DNA from: Amanita rubescens
Taxonomy: Eukaryota > Basidiomycota > Agaricomycetes > Agaricales > Amanitaceae
Reading direction: 5' to 3'
Length of the DNA stretch: 64,000 nt
NCBI GenBank assembly: GCA_015039365.1
Contig: WION01000010.1
Coordinates: 186,001 to 250,000 of the forward strand
The notes under the pieces are model-generated. The model was not told where the DNA came from and ran no database searches. It saw only the letters and a program-made list of their open reading frames with translations. The translations under genes and the position numbers were made by a program. This document shows, piece after piece, positions 1 through 10,164 of this stretch; the first letter of the stretch is position 1, and each line of letters starts with the position of its first letter.

Positions 1-820
1 TCATTCCTTGCCTCCTCTTCTGGGTCTATCTCAGAGGAGGATGAAGAGGCGAGGGAATTGGAAGGGTCATCATCAGCCGTTGCAAGTTCGAGGATGAGTT
101 GATATATGAGGAAGAGGGTGTGGACGGTTGGGTGGACGTAGAACCAGAGTTTTTGGAGAGAGAAGGTGGAAGAGGTGTTGAAAGCATGCTCTAGTTGACA
201 AAGGAGGGTTTGGTAGTCCTGTGCGGTGTCAAGCAAAGTTTGGTGGTCAGAGAAGGGTAGGCACCTTGAGCATATCGCGGACCGCAGCGCATAGGGCATG
301 ATTGACGAGACCAAAGTCGAGATGACTTCGTTGCTCGACAAAGGCGGTGATTGCAGTGTAGTATGTGCCGAGTGGGAGAATGCGTTCCACCAGGTCGCAC
401 AGGGACGTATCTTGGGCGATTGAGCGATTATAGCAGTGTGTGAAGTAGAAACTAACCTAGTGAACTGGACGTAGCGAATTGAATGCCCTGTAATGGATCG
501 TCGTCCTCGGGTGAGTAATCAGGGTGGAAAGTGATATAAGTTCCTTCGATGCCCTGGCTTAGGTGGTTAGAACCCTGAGTGAATGCGCTGTTGCGTCGAA
601 CATACGATCAAGACGGATAATAAGTCTTCGAGGATGAGGGCTTCCTGGATATCGAGTGGTATATGATCCAAGGGCTCTTGCTTCGCTTTCCCCTTGGATT
701 TTGGGACGGCGTTGGAGGCGCCGACGCGTGAATTGAGGGGCGCGCGTACAAAAGAAGTTTCAGCGATAAAGGATGGCTCGTCGCGAGCTACACGAGTGTT
801 AAGGTCAACTTGTGGGTTCT
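1..820 (-). CDS. Gamma-tubulin complex component, GCP2/Spc97-like (partial)
   Basis: GCP proteins build the gamma-tubulin ring complexes that nucleate microtubules at the spindle pole body. On the reverse strand, separate exons read HIPLDIQEALILEDLLSVLI (about 612-680), EGTYITFHPDYSPEDDDPLQ (about 495-560) and ILPLGTYYTAITAFVEQRSH followed by DFGLVNHALCAA (about 280-400). The next piece contains FSLQKLWFYVHPTVHTLFLI (about 90-170). These match the N-terminal half of GCP2-type proteins: the LVNHALCAA segment and SLQKLWFY followed by a hydrophobic helix are family hallmarks. The gene runs off the left edge, so its C-terminal half is missing. The first exon and start codon upstream of about 820 could not be resolved. 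It is divergent from the NADH dehydrogenase at 1248. GCP2 fits better than GCP3 by motif order, but this is from memory of the family, not an alignment. Confidence 0.8.
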
Positions 821-1247
821 GTCAAGTGCTTGCCACATACCGTTGCCTCTAGAACCTCGAGAATGTACACCGTCATGCAAATCGTCGTCGGTACTATCGT
901 GTGGGAGTCTACTCCGACGCACGGATGCGATAGTTCCAGTGATCTAGACAAGAGGTTGTTGAGTATTAACCATGTTCGAGAGTGTGTATTTGACCTTTGT
1001 GTACTCTTTCGCGGATAGAGTGAGGTTTTTTTTGCGAGAAGCTGCGCGAGATCGTGGTGTGTATGGATCCATAATTAGACCGTATTTCTAACTAGATATC
1101 GGTAAGTAATAAGCGGCGGTGTCGCACGTGGGCGCGCTCGGCGAGCAACAAAACGCGCTACCTGGCACCGCCTTCTTATCTTACACTCTTTTCAACCGAA
1201 AAAAAAACTTTTGTGTTTGTGTTTCCTTCGTTCTTTCAACTTTCACC

Positions 1248-3716
1248 ATGCAGCGGTGTGTCCGCAGCGCAGGTCATTTTATTTCGTCTGTTTCCTTGTT
1301 CGCTTGTTCTTAGTTCTGCAGTGTTCCTGTCGCGCTCATCCCGGTCTCTGTCCACCCGCACCTCACCGCTCCAGAGCCAGCTCCTCAGACGGGTGCCAGT
1401 GTCGACTCCATTGTTCAAGGGACCCAAGCTCAGTGCACCGTCCAGCACCCTTGTTTGTCTCTCCCAAGGCTGGTCTCGAACAGTGTCTAATTGTAAGTCC
1501 TAGGCCACCGCAACAAAATCAAGATGGAGGGGATTCCTCCAATTTTTGGGTCGCGCGACGTTGATAACGATTTTGGGCAGCGCTGGAGCGTTCTATTACG
1601 TCACGTATCGCGAACGCCATCCTGGTCCACAGTTACCTCCAGACCCTACAAAAAAGACTATTGTCGTCCTCGGTAGCGGGTGGGGTGCAACAAGTCTTCT
1701 TAACACGATAGACACAGCCGAATACAATGTCGTAAGTATTCGGTATATGACCAGTTTTTGATGTCAATAACGCGTTGCAGGTTGTCATTAGTCCTAAAAA
1801 TTTCTTCCTTTTCACACCGCTATTGCCCAGCGTTGCCGTCGGCACTCTTAATCCCCGCTCTATCATCCAACCCATTCGGTACATCACCCGGCACAAGACG
1901 CGTGCCGTCACGGTGATCGAAGCTGAGGCGCAGGAAGTCGACGTGAGTATCGGCCATTTCGTTCACCCGTTCATCTAACTCGGCGCCACTGCTAGCCCTT
2001 GAATAAGACCGTTACATTCATAGGTGCGCTAAAAATACGCCATTGAATCGATGACGCAAACATTCACGTGTTACTGCTGAATAGACAACTCCGAAATCAG
2101 AGGCGAAGTGTCGCGCAAGACGATTTCTTATGATCATCTCGTCTTTGCTGTCGGCGCCGAAGTTCAGACTTTCAATATTCCCGGTGTCAAGGATCATGCT
2201 TGTTTCATGAAGGAACTGGCTGACGCCGAAAAAGTGAGTATATGCGGCGTTTCGTAACCTCTTTACTCAATTTCTGTTTATAGATGCAAAGACAATTCCT
2301 GGACTGTGAGTTCTTTTACGCTTTACATTGATTCGCATAATCGGTATGCAGGCGTGGAAACGGCAACCTTCCCCGGTCAATCGGAGAAAGAAATCGATCG
2401 TTTACTTCACTTGGTGCGTCTAATGCGTTAGACATAGCTGGGTTTGTACTGAGGCGTGTTATAGGTTGTCGTAGGTGGTGGACCGACTGGCGTTGAAGTT
2501 AGGTGAGTCTCAAGAGTAATGCCGTTTCAATAGATTCCTGAACACAATCAGCGGGGAATTACACGATTTCTTAGAAGAAGATTTGAGGGCATGGTACCCC
2601 GAGCTTTCCGGCAGAGTTCGGATAACTTTAGTTGAAGCATTGCCATCTGTGTTACCTACGTTCAGCAAGCAGTTGATCGAATACACCGAATCCACCTTCA
2701 AAGAGAGTAAAATCAATGTATTGACAAAGACGATGGTCAAGGAGGTATGTCGCGTCATGCTATTGTTGAATTGGTTGTTAAGATCCGTAGATAAAAGAAA
2801 ATAGTGTCATCCTTCAAATGCCCGATGGCACTATCAAGGAAGTTCCTTGTGGATTGGTGGTTTGGGCAGCGGTATGCTAAATTATATTCTCTTTGTCTGC
2901 ATGGCTGGCTTGACGTCATTTAGGGTAACAAGCCGAGAAAGCTCACACAAGAGCTTATGTCCAAAGTTTCTCATGCTCAGACCAACAGGCGTGGTATCGT
3001 TGTTGATGGTACGTTTCGATCCAAACTGCCTGCTTTTGATTATAATGTGTGATTTACAGACTTCCTCCGCATGAATGGAGCTGAAGATGGCGTGTTCGCT
3101 ATCGGGGACTGCACAGCGACGTCCTATGCTCCCACAGCCCAGGTCGCCAGTCAGCAGGGAGCTTACCTTGCCCGACTGTTCAATCAGCTAGGAAAGAGGG
3201 ACAATCTTCAGAACAGGTTGAATGAACTGGAAGTGGAAGAAGCCAGAGTTACGAACGAGGAAGACAAGACAAGAGTGGCCGAAGAGGTTGCGTCGGTCAG
3301 GAAACACCTATCGAAAATCAAGCTTAGGCCATTCCACTATTCGCACCAGGGATCGTTGGCGTAAGTGTCGTGCAGACGATGATGCTGCTCAGTTATGCTG
3401 ATACCCTTCCGAACAGGTATATTGGTTCAGAAAAGGCTATCGCAGAGCTACCTTTCATGAATGGCACTGTGAGTCCCATAATGCGGATTATGAAAAACGC
3501 TGATCCAAGTGGCCAGATTGCAAGTGGTGGTGTAGCCACTTACCTATTCTGGCGAAGCGCATATTTGAGTACTCTCTTCTCCTTGCGCAATCGAACCTTG
3601 GTTGCAACCGACTGGTTAAAAGTCAAACTTTTTGGACGGTACGTATTCTTGCTTGCCCTCGAAGTTGCCGGTATGTCTCATACGTCTTGTCAATTAGTGA
3701 TGTCTCTAGGGAGTGA
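1248..3716 (+). CDS. Alternative (type II) NADH:ubiquinone oxidoreductase, mitochondrial
   Basis: A single-subunit rotenone-insensitive NADH dehydrogenase (NDE/NDI type) that passes electrons from NADH to ubiquinone without pumping protons. ATG 1248 opens an Arg/Ser-rich mitochondrial presequence (MQRCVRSA, short intron to about 1322, then [12 protein letters not shown]). A hydrophobic segment follows around 1530-1600. The first Rossmann fold reads [13 protein letters not shown] (about 1660), with [19 protein letters not shown] after it. The second (NADH) Rossmann fold reads [12 protein letters not shown] (about 2465-2500). The flavin-site segment [10 protein letters not shown] is near 3087, and the C-terminal segment [13 protein letters not shown] is near 3419. 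The gene is rich in short introns. The last splice gives a C-terminus ending DVSRE with TGA at 3714-3716. The junction near 1492-1533, between presequence and membrane segment, does not join in frame with the best GT-AG pair, so a weak donor or a 1-nt sequence error is likely. No EF-hand was seen. Confidence 0.92.
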
Positions 3717-4205
3717 ACGCATCAAAAATTGATTTATTTATTCCGTTATAGACCATACATAGATTAGTACTTTACTTGGAATCACTTATAGACATTCAGA
3801 TACCATACTTAAGTAGCGTCCACTGCCCGAAGCATTTTGATTGCAGAGTTTATTGTTCGGATCAGCGACCAGCACGGACTTGAGCTGTCTTTGCTGTTGC
3901 CTTGTCCGTGGAGAGAAGAGAAGCGCTACCACCGTATTACGTGTTGCCAGAGCGGAAGTGTTGCGCTAATGCGACATGTGCCATTGAAGCCAGCCTCCAG
4001 GCAACGGCCTAGCCGTACTGAAGGATGCACTAGACCCATCTTCTCCCGACCAAACGCATATAAAAAGATGTTCCCCGAATCGCAGAGTTCTTCAGATCCT
4101 TGCTCAAGTGTTAAACGTAAGTTTGTGCATGTCCTAGGTGAACCGGTGACGGCCGCTGACTGTTGTTTCTTTCTCTCTTTTCAATTGGGTTAGACATATC
4201 GTAAC
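3717..4205. other. Intergenic region with promoter of the small secreted protein gene
   Basis: No convincing gene. The open frame at 3837-4193 has no recognisable product and overlaps promoter-like sequence. A TATA box lies at 4059-4067 and a probable 5'-UTR intron spans 4117-4193 (donor GTAAGT, acceptor TTAG), ending 12 nt before the ATG at 4206. Confidence 0.5.
4059..4067 (+). promoter_or_regulatory. TATA box of the small secreted protein gene
   Basis: TATAAAAAG, about 145 nt upstream of ATG 4206. A GTAAGT/TTAG 5'-UTR intron (4117-4193) lies between, so the mature 5' UTR would be short. A strong TATA box with a leader intron is typical of highly expressed, regulated basidiomycete genes. 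Confidence 0.55.
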
Positions 4206-4490
4206 ATGAAGTTCTTGTCCACCGCTATCATAGGATCACTGTACGCTGCGATGGTAATCGCGGTTGCTGTGCCGCTTACTGGAAATAACGTGGAAGAGAC
4301 GGTGAGTAATGCATGACGGTTTTTTGGTATCACTGATGTATGTGTTACGCAGGAGTTGAAAAGCAATGAGCGTGTCATAGGCGCACCTGTCATTGACGTT
4401 GTCGTAGGAGCGCGCAATAAGGACGACGTTATCGGCGGGGGCTCGCTCGGCTCTTTGGGTGGTATACTTGGTGGACTAGGCGGACTTTGA
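4206..4490 (+). CDS. Small secreted glycine-rich protein (77 aa)
   Basis: Two exons, 4206-4301 and 4353-4490, separated by a 51-nt GTGAGT/CAG intron, encode 77 residues. Residues 1 to about 22 form a signal peptide (MKFLSTAIIGSLYAAMVIAV, then AVP). The mature part is short and acidic/basic, contains VIDVVVGARNKDDVIGGG, and ends in a Gly/Leu repeat: SLGSLGGILGGLGGL. There are no cysteines, so it is not a hydrophobin or cerato-platanin. The length, signal peptide and strong promoter with leader intron fit the lineage-specific small secreted proteins common in Agaricomycetes. Function is unknown. An amphipathic self-assembling or surface-active tail is conceivable but is inference only. Confidence 0.75.
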
Positions 4491-4601
4491 GAGACCCTTC
4501 TATGTCCTAGTACTTGGGAGGAATATGTGTAAAGAGAGGCGAATGACTTGAAACGAATGTTGAGACTGGCGGCGGACTCGGAAGTTTCCGAGATTTGCGG
4601 C

Positions 4602-4705
4602 TACAGTAGACATCCCAATAATGCATATCCATTTTAGGCAATTTCCCATTCAATAGACCCTTAAATTACTATATAAGTCAATGCATTATTGGGATGTCTA
4701 CTGTA
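4602..4705. mobile_element. MITE with perfect 25-bp terminal inverted repeats, TA target
   Basis: The first 25 bp (4602-4626, starting TACAGTAGACATCCC) are the exact reverse complement of the last 25 bp (4681-4705, ending GGGATGTCTACTGTA). If the outer TA is the target duplication, the element proper starts CAGTAGAC and ends GTCTACTG and is 100 bp long. A TA target and CAGT-type ends are what Tc1/mariner/pogo-class transposases produce. The AT-rich interior (54 bp) has no coding capacity. It sits between the secreted protein gene and the GTPase gene. Confidence 0.85.
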
Positions 4706-5024
4706 CTTCCAGGTGTTGGAATGATTGCCCCTGTCTTCTGCGCATTCATCGATATCTCTCAAGTCTAACGCACCATCCTCGCGCCTCGTGCCCTTAGCTC
4801 TCAAGTCAAAAGTCCCTTGCCTCACACGATTCTTGGTTCACCGCCATCATTCGTGTTCTTATATCCTGACACCATCACTTCCAAGAGCCAGTGCACAACT
4901 TCTTAAAATTCTCCATCAAACATCTTCATTTCCTCAGTAGACATAGTGATGACAGACACTGGTTCACCTGGATCTAGTGGGTCAAATATGATATATCTCG
5001 GCTTGATCAAAGTTTGAGTTGTAC

Positions 5025-8000
5025 ATGACAGAAGCAGACATGGAAGAAGCTGTTGCTATGCGCAGGAAGCAATACAAATGCCCCTATTTTTGTATTCTTG
5101 TCATAGGAAGAGCTAATGCAGGCAAGACTACAATCCTTGAGAAGGTTTGTGGTGTAGCAAAGGGAACAAAGCCAGTCTTTATATATGATGAAGAGGGTAA
5201 GTTTGACATCAAAACCTATGTAAATCTACTTTTCTTCAGTGTCTTTCAGGTGATGAATTGGAACCTGATGAGACCCATGTAACACCATCAATTGAGGTGA
5301 GTTGATTGGCCAAATATCCTTGTGCTCACTGAGGATCATTGAATGGTAAGAGAGGCATTCATGATATCGAACATCAGATTACATATGAAGGGAGCAACTT
5401 TATCTTCCATGACTCTCAAGGTTTTGAATCTGGTGCAAGAGAGGAGCTAGAGGTTGTCTGGGACTTCATTGAGAAGAAGTCCAATGCACCTCATCTGAGA
5501 GATCAATTACATGCAATTTGGTATTTTGGCATTGGTACTTCAATGCACAATCAACTGATCTCAGGTTTCATAGGTACTGTCTACCCATGGATAGTGCCCG
5601 CCCAATTCTGCCTACAGAACTTGAGTTCTTTAATAAAGGAACAGGAAAAGGTAAGCCATGAAGCCAATCAATTCCTAGTGTAACAGTGAACAAATTATAC
5701 CTTCTCCCCATAGCTCCTTTGGTGGTTGTCTTCACTAAATTTGATGGTCTAATAGTGCAAGAATCTGGAAAATTAAATGACATAGAGGATGATGAAGTTA
5801 AGTGGAACATAGCCAGAAAGAATGCTGAAATTACTCTTCAGAGGGTTTATCTGCCTAAAGTTTTTGAAACCAAATATCCTCCAAAAGCATATGTGTGTTT
5901 GGAAGGTGAGAACAATAAACTTCAAGATAGAAATTATGTTTTTTTTTTGGAATAGATATGGACATGCCAGAAAATGATTGTCCTGAATTGACTAAGAAGA
6001 CTGCTGATGTGATTGATGATGCTAGTCTGCGAGAACTTTTTGTTTCAACACAAAAGAACAACCTTGATCTTTGTGTTCAATATGCACTTGAGTGAGTATT
6101 ATGTTAAATCTGACTTTCAGTTGTTGAGTCTTTAGACATGTCCTTCGCCGAGACAACACCACATGGGAAGATGCTTTTATCATAGCTCTCAGCAAGTTTC
6201 CTCATTACTGGGTATTTTCAAATAACATGTCATGAATGTTGAAAAACTGAGTTGAAAATGATAGGCTGGCAGAGAAGTATGTTTAGTTTGTACAGAAGAC
6301 ATGCAGTTTGCAGATGACATTATTGAAGCAGGATGTGAGTACTACAGTGAATTGCTTTTCTTTAATGGTGTACTTTGCTAAACAGGCCCAGGATGAAGGG
6401 CATGATGTATGTTCCACTTTTTGTTACCCACACAGTTTTTGAATAACTGGAGACACAACATTGCATCAAGCAACATGATGAAATTGATGTGAGTAGTACC
6501 ACAAAATTTCAACTGTAGGTCTGACACCTTTAAAAATATTAAGTGGGTAAGTGATATTGAAAAAATCATAAACTTCAATGTGCACTGATATTAAAACAAA
6601 CAGTTTGTGAGTAATATATTCATTTGCAACCAGGAAGTTTATCATGAGAAACAGGAAGTGAGTGATAATACTACATCTTCTGTGGCAAACTCTCATCAAG
6701 TATGACCTTAACAGATGGTAAGGAATACCTCTTTGAGAAGCAGTTCAATTGGCATATCATATGGTCTCATGCCATGACCAATGGCAGGCAGTGAGTGGCA
6801 ACACTGTGACTTTGGCCAGCCATTCACATGTCATGCATTATGCCACACAGGATGTAAGTGCACCCACTTTTGATGGAAAGCAGTTTCATCATGTTCCCTA
6901 TGACTTATAGGAGGTAGTGCTACACTGTATTACTACTTTCTCCTGGCAGATGATCACATGCCAACAGATGGTGAGCTGCAATATATTGACTGCAAAACAG
7001 TCTGACAACATCCATGGCCACTTAGGCAGTAGGTGGCACTAAACACATATATATAAAGTAGTCTCATTTCATTCACAGGAAGTGAGTGACACCTGTCAGA
7101 TGTCTATAGGGATGCTTCAGCATTATGCGTTGGCAGAATGTGAGTGAGTATGCATGATCCTTTACACAGTAATTTCATATGGGGAACAGGAAGTAAATGA
7201 TATTACACTTCTTTTGCCAAGCTGACCAACACATTTAATTCAACAGAGAGTGAGTACTAATTGCATTATGTTCCAACCATAACAAATCCCATTGTCTCAA
7301 CAATAGAGAGTATGTAAACAATCAATGGTTTGATGGCTAGACAAATTCATTGTGTATATGCTCAACAGAATGTGAGGAATATCCACTTGGTGTAGCCCAC
7401 AAGACTCATTTTATAATTAATAGTATGTAAGCAAGAGTTCTTTTTTTTGCTAGGAAGTCACAAAGTCCATGACCAACAGCTTGTGAGTTTCACTTTTTTT
7501 TTTCCTTTTTGACAGGCAATCTATGGTATCACATCTTGTTCCATGACTCCAGGAAGTGAGCAGTATTTGCTTATCAGGCACCCTCATCATATCTACTTCC
7601 ATGAAATCAGTATGTGAGTGACACCACATTTTCATTTTTGACATGCAGTCCTGTCACATCTCATACATTGACCAATGACAGGATGTGAGCAATACTACAT
7701 TTAGACAGTCTCTCAGTGCATCCCATCCCATGACCAACAGAATGTGAGTAACATGGTGTCATTCTTTTTCTTTGCCATGCAGCCTCACCACATTTTAAAA
7801 CAGTTTGTAAGTGGTGCTGCAGTTTCTTCTTTGCCAGCCTGTCTAATTTATCTCACCCCATGACCAACAGGACTCAAATGTCAGTGACATTGCAATTTAT
7901 CCTTTGCCAGACAGTCTTATCACATCTCATCCCATGGCAAACAGCATGTGAGTGAAGATGCAGTTTTTTCCTTCAATCCCACCCCCATCTAATCCATTGA

Positions 8001-10164
8001 CCAACAGGGAGTGAGTGATACCTTCATTTTTTTTTCATTTGCAGCCAGGCAGTCTCACCCCATGGCCAATAGCTTGTGAGTGATTGTCTTTGCCAGGCAG
8101 TCTCATCACATCTCATTCCATGATTAACAGGGTGTGAGTTATACTGTGTCATTTTTCCTTTGCCAGTGTCCCATCACATGACCAATAGGTTGTGAGTGAC
8201 ATTGCATTTGTCTTTAACAGGAAATCCCATCCCATCATCACATGACCAATAGCTTGTGAATTACTTTTTTATTTCTTCCTTTTCCATCTTATTTCATGAC
8301 CAACTCAGGGTGTGAGTGATACTGCATTCCTCTTTTCCCTGGCACTCTCATCACATCTTAACCAATAATCAACAGCTTGTGAGTGCCAACACTGTATCCC
8401 TTTCTCTTTGCCAAGCAGTCTCATCACACTACATCTCATAAGCTTGTGAGTGCTAGAACATTTTTTCTTTGTCAGATACTATTCAACACATCCCACAACA
8501 CCACTTGACCAATAGAATGTGAGTGTTTTTCCTTTGTCAGGAAGTCTCATTACATCCCATTCAATGACCAACAGGATGTGAGCATCACTGCCTCTTTTCT
8601 TTTCCTGCAATTTCATCACACCCATGACCAATAGCATGTGAGTGATACTAGTACCTTTCTTTTCTTTTCCAGGCAGTCTCATCACATCACATGATCAGCT
8701 TGTGAGTGATATTGCTTTCTTTAATCACCAGGGAGCCTCATTACATCTTATTCCATAACCAACAGGCAGTGAGTGGATTTTCATTTTAATTTGCGAAGTG
8801 ACAGTCATTACATCAAATCTTATGATCAATAGAGAGTTAGTCATGTTTTCTGATATAATCTATTATCACCATTTCATATCACATTCAACAGAATGTAAGT
8901 GGTGTTACATTCCTTTCCATCAGACAATTTTGGCCCACAAGTAACAGAAGGTGTGTCACATAGGGTTTTGCTTGGCCATGCTGATCATATTTGTCTATAA
9001 CCAACAGAGAGTGAGTGCCACTACCAAAGTAGACTGACTCATCTCATCCCATCTGGCCCATGTCATGACCTATAGAGAGTAAGCCCAGTGTGTTCATCAT
9101 GGCTGTTTCATCTTACCTCAAAGTTGCATGACTAACAGCAAGTAAGTGATGCTGCCCTGGCAAGCAACCTGACACACCTCATACTATTTATTATCACTTG
9201 TGGTCAATAGTTTGTAAGTAACATTGCACTTATTTCAAATCATCTCTCTCTAATATACATATACACCATACTTGATATTATTGTTAGTTTGTGAGTGCCA
9301 ATGTGGTTCTTTGCATCATCTGACTCTCCAGATACATCCCTGTTTCTCAAACAGAAAGTGAGTGGTATTGCACTTCACTTCCTGTATGGTATTCCCATCC
9401 ATAAATGCAGAGAGTGAGCAGAATTACACTTCTCTCAAAGCATCATGATATGAGTTTGACAGAAAGTGAGTGAATCTCTACTTTTTATGTGCTGTCTTAT
9501 GTATTTACAATCTTATCAATATTTACAGATTGTAAGACATTAGTTCAATTTTCTCAAACTTTTCCTGATAACATTTCCAGGTAAGTAATCACAATGTTGA
9601 GATATCAATGGCCATACTAATATTACTCAGCTTGTATGTTCTCTCTACTAAGCTAAATTCCTACATAATTTCACACTTCCTGTTTTCAGCCCCAACTTCT
9701 CTCATCATTTGGAAATCATATAACACAATTCTCAGAAACTGTAAATTTATTGCCTTTTTTGTGGTATTGCAACCTTAATTGATGCTGTAACTAGCCTACT
9801 GCATGTCAAATCTTAGCTGGTAGTAGTAGTGCATCTTATTTTACTTTCTTGGACTTACATTTTACAGCAATCACTATCATTGCAAAACTGTCATTTTGGG
9901 TAGCAAAGCCAGCTGAGGAATTAATCATTGCTGAAGAAATGCCACTATTTGAACAATCAATCACGGAAGCTTCTTACCAGTTCAAAAGAGGAGGTTATGT
10001 GGAAAAACTGAAGAGTTGCATTACTTCTGACTCTTTACCTTCTGGTTATGATGATTTAGTTCCATTCATGTTTGCCCAAACTTGTAGTATGTGTTATTAA
10101 CACTTTCAACTCCATGATATCTCAATGGCCCATCATTGCAGTTCAAACCCTTGCCATAGGATAA
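5025..10164 (+). CDS. P-loop GTPase with 64 introns and an array of one-codon microexons
   Basis: A fungal AIG1/MMR_HSR1-like G-domain protein. Exons traced: 5025-5196, 5250-5296, 5351-5520, 5565-5650, 5714-5905, 5956-6091, 6136-6211, 6265-6276, 6332-6334, 6386-6406, 6471-6488, the 48-exon microexon block 6544-9465, 9544-9580, 9631-9633, 9690-9740, 9817-9819, 9868-10086 and 10142-10164. They sum to 1419 nt, or 472 codons plus TAA, with every junction in phase. G1 is GRANAGKT, switch I region SIERGIHD, G3 DSQG, G4 TKFD. After the G domain come HVLRRDNTTWEDAFIIALSK, the residue-by-residue microexon segment, and a hydrophobic C-terminal domain (FNFLKLFLITFP, then SAITIIAKLSFWVAKPAEEL). The C-terminus is TCIQTLAIG. 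An alternative first exon at 4949 (MTDTGSPGSS) could splice to 5075 with a weak GTCAAA donor. The gene is clearly more AT-rich than its neighbours. Cellular role is unknown; the C-terminus may associate with membrane. Confidence 0.75.
6489..9543 (+). repeat. Tandem family of similar 48-78 nt introns
   Basis: Forty-nine successive introns, mean about 59 nt within the microexon block. Many share a recognisable layout: GTGAGTGATACTGCATT at the 5' end, a T-rich centre, TTTGCCAGGCAGTCTCATCA in the middle, then CATCTCATCCCATGACCAAC before AG. The most alike members lie between about 7600 and 8770. Members toward both edges (6550-7400, 8830-9540) are more diverged and keep only the splice signals. 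Sequence likeness of neighbouring introns points to copying (introner-like expansion or tandem amplification) rather than independent origins. The 3-nt exons between them differ, so the codons were not copied with the introns. Confidence 0.8.
6544..9465 (+). other. Array of 48 consecutive microexons (47 of 3 nt, one of 9 nt)
   Basis: Each unit reads AG, three bases, GT[G/A]AG. Start position and residue of each 3-nt exon: 6544 W, 6604 F, 6655 E, 6715 M, 6788 A, 6851 D, 6911 E, 6968 M, 7026 A, 7079 E, 7137 N, 7190 E, 7247 R, 7307 R, 7369 N, 7424 Y, 7480 L, 7553 E, 7611 Y, 7682 D, 7741 N, 7804 F; then 7871-7879 D-S-N (the 9-nt exon); 7945 H, 8008 G, 8073 L, 8131 G, 8189 V, 8253 L, 8309 G, 8376 L, 8443 L, 8516 N, 8575 D, 8635 H, 8699 L, 8766 A, 8833 R, 8892 N, 8948 K, 9008 R, 9076 R, 9139 Q, 9211 F, 9288 F, 9355 K, 9411 R, 9463 K. 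All are phase 0 and none is a stop. The two shifted readings are closed: one hits TGA within three codons, the other breaks in the next exon. Three further 3-nt exons are at 6332 (D), 9631 and 9817. Confidence 0.75.

Noticed and set aside
6265..6334. A single 70-nt exon running through to GAT 6334
   Set aside because: It leaves one extra base, and every possible next exon then opens with TGA. The split into a 12-nt exon and a 3-nt exon keeps phase 0.
6634..6657. Two GAA microexons at 6634 and 6655
   Set aside because: They would require introns of 27 and 18 nt, below any plausible minimum. One 48-nt intron with a single GAA at 6655 fits the array.
9529..9581. ATT microexon at 9529-9531 followed by a zero-length exon (recursive splice site CCAG/GTAAGT at 9580/9581)
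   Set aside because: It leaves the array in the wrong phase for the downstream exon at 9868. Using a 78-nt intron 9466-9543 and the 37-nt exon 9544-9580 restores phase throughout. The recursive-site reading should still be checked in RNA data.
6489..9690. The regularly spaced repeats look like a CRISPR array or plain minisatellite
   Set aside because: Each period begins with GTGAGT-type and ends with CAG/TAG splice sites, the units vary in length and sequence, and the 3-nt residues between them stay in frame with the flanking exons. The genome is clearly eukaryotic.
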